Below are positions 8,105 through 14,304 of a stretch of DNA of 26,660 bases, piece after piece (position 1 is the stretch's first letter; the number at the start of each line of letters is the position of its first letter). A program made the position numbers and the translations under genes. The DNA comes from Methanothrix harundinacea (GTDB taxonomy: Archaea > Halobacteriota > Methanosarcinia > Methanotrichales > Methanotrichaceae), in contig DAQG01000112.1 in NCBI GenBank assembly GCA_002502785.1, forward strand, positions 1-26,660, read 5' to 3'. The notes beneath the pieces were generated by a model. The model made no database searches. It had not been told where the DNA came from and saw nothing but the letters and a program-made list of their open reading frames with translations.

Positions 8105-8812
8105 GTGAAGATTATGAAGATATCTGTCGTCTTAGCGATGGTCATATCCTTCATGACGACGGCCCTCTCCTCCCCCTTCGAGGACGTCCCGACGCAGGTA
8201 CAGCCCTTTTCAGAGGCGGATATGGAAACCGTCACCTACCCGCTACCTTCTGACCCCATGGGGTCAGCGGGACCTCGCCCCGAATACGGGGCAGCGGGAG
8301 AATGGCATCCACCGGGCGGTCCCTTCCGAGCAGAGGGCTTAGCTCTCGAGAGGGGCGAGACCTACTTCCTCCAGATATGGCTGATCGATACCAAACAGAT
8401 CCCTCCCACCCTCGCCAGGGATTTGCTGAAGGAGAACAGAAGCCTCGATGAGATAAGAGAAGAGATCTCAAAGGCCGAAGGTGCCGTGACCACTCGAGGA
8501 GGCATGATCCTTGGGGACAACCGCTACATTCTGGTCAATATCAACCAGACCTTGGAAGGCAACTGCTCCGTCCTGGACGCCGACTTGGCGGAATTCGATT
8601 ACATGCCGAAAGGCGCCGAAGATCGGACGATGGGTCACATTACCATCAAAACCCAAGAGGTGAACGGGGTCCAGGTGGGCGCGGGGAACCTGACGCTGAC
8701 CGATGATGATCTGAGCACGAGCTACAAGCTGACCTTTGTGCCCACACTGCCCGAGACGGACCAAAACGGTCAGCCCGCTGAAATTCCAGGAGGGAACCCA
8801 TGTCCCTGGTAG
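8105..8812 (+). CDS. Hypothetical secreted protein paired with ABC transporter
   Basis: A 235-residue protein with an N-terminal signal peptide (hydrophobic core to about residue 22, cleavage near ALS-SP). A Pro/Gly-rich stretch follows to about residue 75, then a domain shared with the preceding gene (roughly 95-225). The shared part includes a short helix motif (SLDEIREEI) and several beta-strand-like segments ending YKLTFVP. I do not recognise the family. Its last 13 bp overlap the start of the ABC ATPase gene, a sign of translational coupling, so it is probably an extracytoplasmic partner or substrate of that transporter. The start is GTG 8105 or ATG 8114; both leave the leader intact. 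Confidence 0.7.
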   Translation: MKIMKISVVLAMVISFMTTALSSPFEDVPTQVQPFSEADMETVTYPLPSDPMGSAGPRPEYGAAGEWHPPGGPFRAEGLALERGETYFLQIWLIDTKQIPPTLARDLLKENRSLDEIREEISKAEGAVTTRGGMILGDNRYILVNINQTLEGNCSVLDADLAEFDYMPKGAEDRTMGHITIKTQEVNGVQVGAGNLTLTDDDLSTSYKLTFVPTLPETDQNGQPAEIPGGNPCPW

Positions 8813-9477
8813 AGATAGCTGGCCTTGAGAAGGGCTACAGAGTGGGCGAAATTGACGTTCCGGTCCTCAAAGGGATCGACCTCGGCATAGACGAGGGCGA
8901 GTTTGTGGCGCTTATGGGCCCCTCCGGCTGCGGAAAGAGCACCCTCATGAACATCCTGGGATGTCTCGACCGGCCTTCAAAAGGCAGAGTGCTCCTGAAG
9001 GGCCAGGACCTGAGCCACCTATCCGACCGGAACCTGGCCAGGATAAGGCGAGACGAGATAGGTTTTGTCTTCCAGAGCTTTAACCTCATAGGACGAATGT
9101 CGAATTTGAAGAACGTCGAGCTTCCGATGACCCTAAAAGAGACGGCAAGGGGAATCAGACGAGACCGGGCCAGAGAGCTTCTCGAGTCCGTGGGGCTTGC
9201 GCACCGGCTCGATTACAGCCCTTCAAACCTCTCCGGAGGAGAGCGGCAAAGGGTGGCGATCGCAAGGGCTCTTGCCAACGATCCTTCGATCATTCTCGCC
9301 GATGAGCCCACGGGAAACCTCGACGAAAAGAGCACAAACGAGATTATGGATATTATGTACCAGCTGAACAAAGAAGGTCACACAATTATCATGGTGACTC
9401 ACGATATCGAAACGACAAAACACTGTAGCCGCGTGGTATGGATGAGAGACGGCCTTGTGCAGGAGGTTACGTCATGA
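8800..9477 (+). CDS. ABC transporter ATP-binding protein, MacB/LolD type
   Basis: A 225-residue ATPase with all motifs intact: Walker A GPSGCGKST at 40-48, Q-loop Gln92 in FQSFNL, signature LSGGERQ at 144-150, Walker B IILADEP at 164-170 and switch His201. The length and the sequence GFVFQSFNL place it in the MacB/LolD/FtsE-like group that pairs with FtsX-fold permeases. Members of this group usually do mechanotransmission or lipoprotein and peptide extrusion rather than classical import. An AGGAGGG site at 8789-8795 precedes the ATG, which overlaps the upstream gene. Its TGA overlaps the ATG of the next gene (ATGA at 9474-9477). The cognate permease is at 10463. Confidence 0.93.
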   Translation: MSLVEIAGLEKGYRVGEIDVPVLKGIDLGIDEGEFVALMGPSGCGKSTLMNILGCLDRPSKGRVLLKGQDLSHLSDRNLARIRRDEIGFVFQSFNLIGRMSNLKNVELPMTLKETARGIRRDRARELLESVGLAHRLDYSPSNLSGGERQRVAIARALANDPSIILADEPTGNLDEKSTNEIMDIMYQLNKEGHTIIMVTHDIETTKHCSRVVWMRDGLVQEVTS

Positions 9478-10418
9478 ACTCCAGATCAATCACGAACTTT
9501 AGATCGAATCTGGCTTTAGCTCTGGCCTTCGTCCTGATGCTGACATCGGCCTTATCCCTTTGCCCCGCGGCTTCCGCCTACCCCTACGGCTACATGTACC
9601 GCTGCCCGGAGCCGACGATCACTATAAGCTCCTCAATCTCGCCCGAGGTTCTGATGCCCGGCGACACTGGGATCGTATCGATTGAGATCGAGAACTGTGC
9701 CGACCAGTACGTCGTCTCCTACCAGAAGGAAGACTTCTCCTTCACCGTACCGATATACTGGGTTGAGCTCTCCGGGACCGAGGGGCTGGAAGTCGAGACG
9801 GGCCCGTACGAGGACGTTGGAACGATCGGGCCCGGTGACAAGATCGCAGCCTACTACAACATCAAGGTCGACGAGAATATCACTGACGGAACCCACTTCC
9901 TTGACGTAAAGCTCATCAGTGGATACGAGGAGGCACCCGAAGAGGTCAACCGTAAAATCCCTGTAAAGGTGGACTCTTCTGGAGTTATGCTGATCCAGGC
10001 CGAGGTTCCGACCCAGGCCAGCGCAAGCCTGGACGTAGCAAATCCCAGGCAGAACACCCTGAATGCTGTGACGATAGTTCCTGAGGCCGAAGGTGTGGAG
10101 TTCTCGCCAAAGGAGTACTACATCGGCACCATGGAGGACGACGAGATATTCACCATCGACTTCGATCTCAAATCCACATCGCCCAGCGAGGCCGTTGATC
10201 TGAGCTTCGTAGCCAAGTTCAAGAACGGCGATACCTGGCACGAGTCCGAGGTCTACACCACGACCTTGGTGGGCGGAGCGGAAGCAGCGACCGGTGCGAT
10301 GGGCCCGCCCGGCCAGGGCAGCACCGGAGTCGGTACGACGACGGCTGCGACTGCGGTCCTTCTGCCGACGGTGATCGGCGGCGCTTACTTCTGGCGCAGG
10401 AGGGCTAAGAGACATTGA
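9474..10418 (+). CDS. Membrane-anchored extracellular protein (COG1361-like beta domains), ABC-associated
   Basis: A 314-residue protein if started at ATG 9474, which overlaps the ATPase stop and follows AGGAGG at 9461-9466. An earlier in-frame start at 9438 would place 12 extra residues before the signal peptide and is less likely. It has a signal peptide (to about residue 37, LCPAASA-YP). Extracellular beta-rich segments follow, resembling the Ig/CARDB-like domains of archaeal surface proteins grouped as COG1361. It ends with a Thr/Gly-rich linker and one C-terminal membrane helix followed by RRRAKRH. The topology is thus outside with a cytoplasmic anchor tail. Its place between the ATPase and permease genes suggests a dedicated extracellular subunit of this transporter; the role is inferred. 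Confidence 0.75.
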   Translation: MNSRSITNFRSNLALALAFVLMLTSALSLCPAASAYPYGYMYRCPEPTITISSSISPEVLMPGDTGIVSIEIENCADQYVVSYQKEDFSFTVPIYWVELSGTEGLEVETGPYEDVGTIGPGDKIAAYYNIKVDENITDGTHFLDVKLISGYEEAPEEVNRKIPVKVDSSGVMLIQAEVPTQASASLDVANPRQNTLNAVTIVPEAEGVEFSPKEYYIGTMEDDEIFTIDFDLKSTSPSEAVDLSFVAKFKNGDTWHESEVYTTTLVGGAEAATGAMGPPGQGSTGVGTTTAATAVLLPTVIGGAYFWRRRAKRH

Positions 10419-10462
10419 TACCGAATCTCTGCCCTGCGATAGAAGCCCCGGAGTGAGTTTCC

Positions 10463-11677
10463 TTGAGACCGGATGACATGCTGGAGTACGTCCTGTTGAG
10501 CTTCAAGGCCGACTGGAGTAGGGCTCTAATGTCGGGCCTTGGGATCATCATCGGGGTGATCTCGATAGTCGCCCTTCTCTCGGTGGGCCAGGGGCTCTAC
10601 GGCGGCGTCAGCGAACAGTTCGGCGACTTCGATATGGACCTCGTCAGCGTGAGGCCCGGATCGGGGATGGGCATGGGTCCCGGAGAACGGCCCGCATCCA
10701 CCCCTGAGGAGCCCGCCGAGTTCGACGAGAAAGACGTGAAGATCATCGATAACGTCGTGGGGGTCGAGGACGTATATCCCCTCAAAACGTCGAGGGCTCT
10801 CCTCTCTTTCCGGGGTGATAACGCCTCGGTGAGCGTGATCGGGATCTTGCCCGACAATCACAACGACCTGAAGGACGTGGTAGCACGAGGCAGGTTTTTG
10901 GCCAATTCCGACTACAAGGCGGCCGTGGTCAGCCATGACATCGCTGAGGACTTCTTCAGGATGGACATTTCTCCAGGAAACCAGATAAGGCTCTACCTGA
11001 CCGAGGAGGACCGCTACATGGATTTCAAGGTGGTCGGGGTTCTGGAAGAGGACGAAGACCCGTCTTACGCCTCAAATACCTGCATTTACATAACCCACAA
11101 GGCGATGGACGATTTCCTCGACGTCGATGAGTACCACTACGACAGCATCACGGTGAGGGCCGAGGACGCGACCCTGGTGGAAGCTCTGGCCGAAGAGATC
11201 GAAAAGGAGATCTCCAGAATTCACAGGGACGAGGCTTACAACGTGGAGGCTTTGTCGACGAGGTTTGAGTCGGTGCTGGAGGTGCTTAACATGATCAAGT
11301 ACGCTCTCGCAGGCATAGGATCCATATCTTTGATCGTTGGGGCGATCGGCATATACAACGTCATGACGCTGACGGTGAAGGAGAGGACCCACGAGATCGG
11401 TGTGATGAAGGCGATCGGCGCTACAACCTGGGACATCAGGACCCTCTTCCTGCTGGACGCGGGAATGCTAGGCCTTGCGAGCAGCCTGGTGGGCATACTG
11501 CTGGGGACCCTCGCCTCGGACTTCGTGGGCTCTGTGGCAGGTATACCCCAGGAGGTTACGCTCCAGTCTGTGGCCTTTGGCCTTCTCTTCGGCGTGCTGA
11601 TCACCACCGTCGCCGGGATCTATCCCGCAAACAAGGCCGCCATGCTCGACCCCATCGAGGCTCTTCGGGCGGAGTGA
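10463..11677 (+). CDS. ABC transporter permease, MacB/FtsX family
   Basis: A 404-residue protein with one N-terminal membrane helix (about residues 22-44). It is followed by a large extracytoplasmic MacB periplasmic-core-like domain (about 45-275) and three C-terminal membrane helices (about 280-400). The FtsX signature ERTHEIGVMKAIGAT follows helix 2, and the end (ANKAAMLDPIEALRAE) is typical of the family. It should pair with the ATPase encoded at 8800 in a type VII (mechanotransmitting) ABC system. The start is TTG 10463 with GGAGTGAG at 10450-10457, or ATG 10478; the conserved part begins at LEYVLLSFKADWSRALM. It lies 44 bp after the anchored protein. Confidence 0.92.
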   Translation: MRPDDMLEYVLLSFKADWSRALMSGLGIIIGVISIVALLSVGQGLYGGVSEQFGDFDMDLVSVRPGSGMGMGPGERPASTPEEPAEFDEKDVKIIDNVVGVEDVYPLKTSRALLSFRGDNASVSVIGILPDNHNDLKDVVARGRFLANSDYKAAVVSHDIAEDFFRMDISPGNQIRLYLTEEDRYMDFKVVGVLEEDEDPSYASNTCIYITHKAMDDFLDVDEYHYDSITVRAEDATLVEALAEEIEKEISRIHRDEAYNVEALSTRFESVLEVLNMIKYALAGIGSISLIVGAIGIYNVMTLTVKERTHEIGVMKAIGATTWDIRTLFLLDAGMLGLASSLVGILLGTLASDFVGSVAGIPQEVTLQSVAFGLLFGVLITTVAGIYPANKAAMLDPIEALRAE

Positions 11678-11740
11678 TGCAGGAATGCGCTACGTTGTGG
11701 ACGGGTCGGGAACCGGGTGTGAAGGCGGATATGAAACGAA

Positions 11741-11762
11741 CAGGGACCTGAATGGGTCCCTG
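11741..11762 (+). terminator. Hairpin after the ABC permease
   Basis: CAGGGACC (11741-11748) pairs perfectly with GGTCCCTG (11755-11762) across a 6-base loop, 63 bp after the permease stop. There is no T-run, so it is either a 3'-end stabilising or terminating hairpin of the ABC operon or the first stem of the structured region that follows. Confidence 0.35.
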
Positions 11763-11813
11763 CCCGGAGGTATCCGCCACCAAAAGCCAGGTTCTGTGGA
11801 CTTGCACCACAAT

Positions 11814-11903
11814 TTTCGGGTTCGCCCCGAAAGCTCTCTGGCGAGATACACCGTTTCGGTTTTCCTCCTCTCCCTCGCCAGAGGGCCGGGACCGCGGGCT
11901 TTG
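11814..11903 (+). other. Conserved two-hairpin intergenic element, copy A
   Basis: Hairpin 1 is TTTCGGG (11814-11820) with CCCGAAA (11826-11832). Hairpin 2 starts at the next base: 11833-11845 pairs with 11874-11886, including CTCTGGCGAG against CTCGCCAGAG, with a 28-base loop. The same layout occurs at 13063-13157 (copy B), with CGCCCCGAAAGCTCTC identical in both and a conserved GGCCGGGAxCGCGGG 3' flank. Between copies the hairpin 2 stem keeps pairing through two double changes (T-A to C-G and G-C to A-T) and two wobble changes. It ends 97 bp before the start of the secreted protein gene at 12000. It is either a structured RNA or a paired-site DNA element. Confidence 0.6.
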
Positions 11904-11935
11904 ATCATCCCGCCGACGGATTACATCGAGGATCA

Positions 11936-11969
11936 TGTAAAATTCGTTCCCCTGCCGAATTTTCGGCAG
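11936..11969 (+). promoter_or_regulatory. Putative promoter with palindrome at the predicted start, gene at 12000
   Basis: A weak TATA-like TGTAAAATTC (11936-11945) is followed by CTGCCGAA-TT-TTCGGCAG (11952-11969), a perfect palindrome that covers the expected transcription start near 11966. A repressor operator is a reasonable guess. The TATA match is poor. Confidence 0.35.
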
Positions 11970-11999
11970 ATTCGGTCCCTCGAAACGAGGTATGAAAAA

Positions 12000-12539
12000 A
12001 TGATGAAGACGAAATTTGGAATGCTCGGTCTGGCCTGTCTGATCTGCACCGCACTGATGGCAGCCGTTTCAGCCGAGGAGATCTCCCTGGACCCGGTCAC
12101 GGTAAACCTTGACCTCGGGGATCTTGAGGACTACACGATAGACGAGGGTGACGCCATCGAGACCTCCCACTGTGAGCGTCCCGAGTTCGATTACACGATA
12201 TATCCTGTGACGATAGAGTGCGGTGACGGCCGAATAGAGCTTGAAGTTCACGTGCTGGACGAGCCGATGAAGATCACGCCCTGGGTTCTGGAGCACTGCG
12301 TCCTAACCGCGGGCTTCGCCTCTCTGACCGAGGATGACGAAGGCGCGGGGGAGAGCTTCACCATGGACGGGCACGACGCGGTCATGGTGACGACGAGCGA
12401 CGGCGATCAGACGGTTTACTGTGCCGTCTACAGCCCGGATGACGAGGGCGGTTGGGGAAGTTTGCTCGTTCTCATGAGTTCAGACCTTCCGTGGGACGTC
12501 ACCGAGACGATCTTTGAGTCGGTAGAGGTGGACGAATAA
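12000..12539 (+). CDS. Acidic secreted protein, function unknown
   Basis: Started at ATG 12000 it is 179 residues. The open frame extends 315 bp upstream, but that part is low-quality sequence covering a structured intergenic region, while ATG 12000 has GAGG at 11987-11990 and begins a proper signal peptide (MMKTKFGMLGLACLICTA..., cleavage near VSA-EE). The mature protein is very acidic, with four Cys residues after the leader and alternating strand-like segments (YTIYPVTIECG, TVYCAVYSP, SLLVLMSSDLPWDVTE). I do not recognise the family. The compact single-domain look and the strand near the C terminus followed by a helix recall small alpha/beta folds, but no function should be assigned. Its upstream region shares the two-hairpin element with the gene at 13251. 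Confidence 0.65.
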   Translation: MMKTKFGMLGLACLICTALMAAVSAEEISLDPVTVNLDLGDLEDYTIDEGDAIETSHCERPEFDYTIYPVTIECGDGRIELEVHVLDEPMKITPWVLEHCVLTAGFASLTEDDEGAGESFTMDGHDAVMVTTSDGDQTVYCAVYSPDDEGGWGSLLVLMSSDLPWDVTETIFESVEVDE

Positions 12540-12550
12540 ACCAAGCCAAA

Positions 12551-12570
12551 TCGACCATTTTTTTGGTCGA
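12551..12570 (+). terminator. Terminator-like hairpin after the acidic secreted protein
   Basis: TCGACCA (12551-12557) and TGGTCGA (12564-12570) form a perfect 7-bp stem around a loop of six T, 12 bp after the stop at 12539. It lies only 32 bp before the next ATG, so read-through would place it in that gene's leader. Confidence 0.45.
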
Positions 12571-12602
12571 AGTCAGAAAAAGTCGAAGGATACGATAATT
12601 CC

Positions 12603-12902
12603 ATGAAGACAAACCGCTTGTTGCACAGGGTTAACAGGATCTGTGCCTGGGTGCTCTTGGTGCTGATGATCGCGTATATCGTGACCGGATACGCCTGGAG
12701 CGAACGGATAATAATGAGCTCTCGCGAGGCGATGTACTGGCATACGAGCCTGGACCTTTATCTGGTTTTCTTCTTCCTGGTTCACGTCCTGATCAGCGCC
12801 AAGTTCACCCTCAGAAGATACGGCATTAAATACGGCTTCGTGAACCCGGGTCTCTTTGTAATCGGCCTGGTAGCCTTCGCATCGGTTTTGCAGATTTCGT
12901 GA
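12603..12902 (+). CDS. Small three-helix membrane protein with H-x13-H helix, possible b-type haem protein
   Basis: A 99-residue protein with three predicted membrane helices (about residues 12-31, 46-66 and 78-97) and short basic loops. The second helix carries His47 (YWHTSLD) and His61 (FLVHVLI), thirteen residues apart, and His8 lies just before the first helix. H-x13-H in one membrane helix is the spacing used by di-haem cytochrome b proteins, and the fold recalls small cytochrome b-like or DUF4405-type proteins. Haem binding is inference: a single helix of this kind would need a partner helix or a dimer. No redox partner is encoded next to it. Possible alternative: a plain structural membrane protein. 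Confidence 0.6.
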   Translation: MKTNRLLHRVNRICAWVLLVLMIAYIVTGYAWSERIIMSSREAMYWHTSLDLYLVFFFLVHVLISAKFTLRRYGIKYGFVNPGLFVIGLVAFASVLQIS

Positions 12903-13034
12903 AACCATCCCTCTAGACCCGGCCGCCAAAGACCGCATCGGCATTATCTTACCGCGGCCGGAGATTCAAAGTTTTGAGTTAAAGGATTTGACGGAGTGAA
13001 AACGTCTTTGATCGAAAATGAACTTGTGATGATG

Positions 13035-13050
13035 GGTCTGATAGCAGACC
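13035..13050 (+). other. Hairpin upstream of two-hairpin element copy B
   Basis: GGTCTG (13035-13040) and CAGACC (13045-13050) flank a 4-base loop, in a position similar to the hairpin at 11741-11762 relative to copy A. The rest of 12903-13034 holds no recognisable gene. Confidence 0.3.
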
Positions 13051-13062
13051 TCTTCGCGGTCG

Positions 13063-13157
13063 TTTCCGGACCCGCCCCGAAAGCTCTCCGGCGAAGTACC
13101 CTCCCTTTTCGTTTCATCCCTCCAAGTTTTTGCCGGGGGCCGGGAACGCGGGGTTGG
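13063..13157 (+). other. Conserved two-hairpin intergenic element, copy B
   Basis: Hairpin 1 is TTTCCGG (13063-13069) with 13076-13082, containing one mismatch. Hairpin 2 pairs 13083-13095 with 13129-13140 around a 33-base loop, allowing G-T wobbles and one bulged T (13085). Sequence outside the stems is conserved with copy A: CGCCCCGAAAGCTCTC at 13073-13088 and a GGCCGGGAACGCGGG flank at 13138-13152. The element ends 94 bp before the ATG at 13251, nearly the same distance as copy A from its gene (97 bp). Confidence 0.6.
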
Positions 13158-13190
13158 AGATGCCCGTGATGTATATTGTATGTGGGTTAA

Positions 13191-13225
13191 TCTATATAAT
13201 CAGACCCGCCGTTTTTAGGTGGGTC
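13191..13225 (+). promoter_or_regulatory. TATA box and start-site inverted repeat, gene at 13251
   Basis: TCTATATAAT (13191-13200) is a good archaeal TATA box. GACCCGCC (13203-13210) and GGTGGGTC (13218-13225) form an inverted repeat, with one wobble pair, over the expected start near 13222. This mirrors the palindrome at the start site of the 12000 gene, and a repressor site is plausible. Confidence 0.5.
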
Positions 13226-13250
13226 CTTCTCTGAAAGGTGGTAAAGGAAC

Positions 13251-14000
13251 ATGATATGCAAATCATTGAAGACGATGGCGATGGTCTGTCTTCTGGCAGC
13301 CGTCGCCTCGATCTCTGTAGGAACGGCTTTAGAAGAGGGCGCGGTAGATCTGAGCGCTCTCAACGCAGTTGATGAAGTGTCGATCACCGACGACGTTTCG
13401 ATGGCGGATGAGGTCGATGATATGAGCAACGAGTCCTCTTTGAACTCGACCGATCAGTCGATCAATCAATCATCCAACGAATCATCCACCGAAAACGTGA
13501 CCGTTATCGACCTGAGCACCCTTGATGGCGGATCTGAAACAGCGGATAACAGAAATGTGACGGATCTCAGCACCCTTGACGAGGTTGATGAAGAGTCGAT
13601 TTCTGACGGAGCGAAGCCGATTGACGTGAGGGTCTTGAGCGAGGTTCAGGGTGCATCCGCCACCGAAAACGTGACGAACGTGACGAATCTGAGCACCCTC
13701 GATCTGGTAGATGAAGAGTCGACGACATCAGATAGCTCTGAGATGATGGTGATAAGCTATACGCTGCCTTCGACGAACACATCTGACGGAACGGAGCCTA
13801 TCGACGTGAGGGTCCTGGGCAACGTCCTGGGAGCGTCCCCCACTGAGAACGTTACGGATCTGAGCACCCTCGGCGAGACGTCCACGACTTCCGAGGTCGA
13901 TAATGCGACGGAGATAAGCTACGCGTCGCCCACCAGCGCCGCAACCGGCGAGTCGGAGGTCACCGACGTTACGACGCTGAGCGAGATTCTGGGCTACTGA
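13251..14000 (+). CDS. Secreted acidic Ser/Thr/Asn-rich repeat protein, function unknown
   Basis: A 249-residue protein with a signal peptide (residues 1-26, cleavage near GTA-LE). The mature part is highly acidic, low in hydrophobic core residues and built from imperfect repeats: ENVTDLSTLDEVDEES-like units, and a longer unit DGxxPIDVRVLxxVxGASxTENVT that appears twice. Many N-x-S/T sequons (NVT, NST, NQS, NES) suggest heavy glycosylation. No membrane anchor or sorting signal is seen at the C terminus, so it may be released or held in the sheath or surface layer. I do not recognise the family. GGTGG at 13238-13242 and a TATA box upstream support the ATG at 13251. It could be a surface or matrix protein. 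Confidence 0.65.
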   Translation: MICKSLKTMAMVCLLAAVASISVGTALEEGAVDLSALNAVDEVSITDDVSMADEVDDMSNESSLNSTDQSINQSSNESSTENVTVIDLSTLDGGSETADNRNVTDLSTLDEVDEESISDGAKPIDVRVLSEVQGASATENVTNVTNLSTLDLVDEESTTSDSSEMMVISYTLPSTNTSDGTEPIDVRVLGNVLGASPTENVTDLSTLGETSTTSEVDNATEISYASPTSAATGESEVTDVTTLSEILGY

Positions 14001-14187
14001 GGGATGCGATCAGTGGAGCGGTCTCTGACCTAATGAGGAGATAAGGGGGGCGTCATCAGGCCCCATCCGCTCCAAGCACCTTCATTTTGGCCTGAATGTC
14101 GACCTCCGGCGGTGGTGGGTCGTCTTCGGGTCTCAGCAGAAAATGCGGTCCGAGAAGGGGCTGCCTGTATATTTCCGCCGTTTGCAT

Positions 14188-14210
14188 ACCCGCCCGGAAA
14201 GCGCGCGGGC
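14188..14210 (+). other. Possible degenerate third copy of the two-hairpin element core
   Basis: ACCCGCCCGGAAAGCG-like sequence here matches 19 of 23 positions of copy B at 13070-13092, and TTTCCG lies 15 bases upstream as in copy B. The rest of the element is not recognisable. No gene is seen in 14001-14304; this match and the thermosome promoter are all I can find there. Confidence 0.2.
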
Positions 14211-14250
14211 CCAATCCGCCCTCCCGTCCATATTTGGGCGATCGAAAGTG

Positions 14251-14267
14251 GAAAAACCCTTTTATAG
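14251..14267 (+). promoter_or_regulatory. Thermosome promoter (BRE and TATA)
   Basis: A purine-rich GAAAAACC stretch (BRE-like) followed by TTTATAG at 14261-14267 lies about 40 bp before the ATG at 14305, giving a leader of roughly 15-20 bases with the ribosome binding site GAAGGAGG at 14291-14298. Confidence 0.55.
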
Positions 14268-14304
14268 AAGATCAAATAGTCAGATCCTGAGAAGGAGGCA
14301 ATTC

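Noticed and set aside
11685..11999. Upstream extension of the acidic secreted protein
   Set aside because: The extension has no signal peptide, covers the conserved hairpin element, and a proper start with leader and binding site exists at 12000.
14030..14275. 81-codon minus-strand frame before the thermosome
   Set aside because: Composition is Gly/Arg/Pro-rich shadow-like and it overlaps the thermosome promoter.
14143..14304. 54-residue N-terminal extension of the thermosome
   Set aside because: It precedes the TATA box and ribosome binding site, and family members start at the MASLGGQP-like position.
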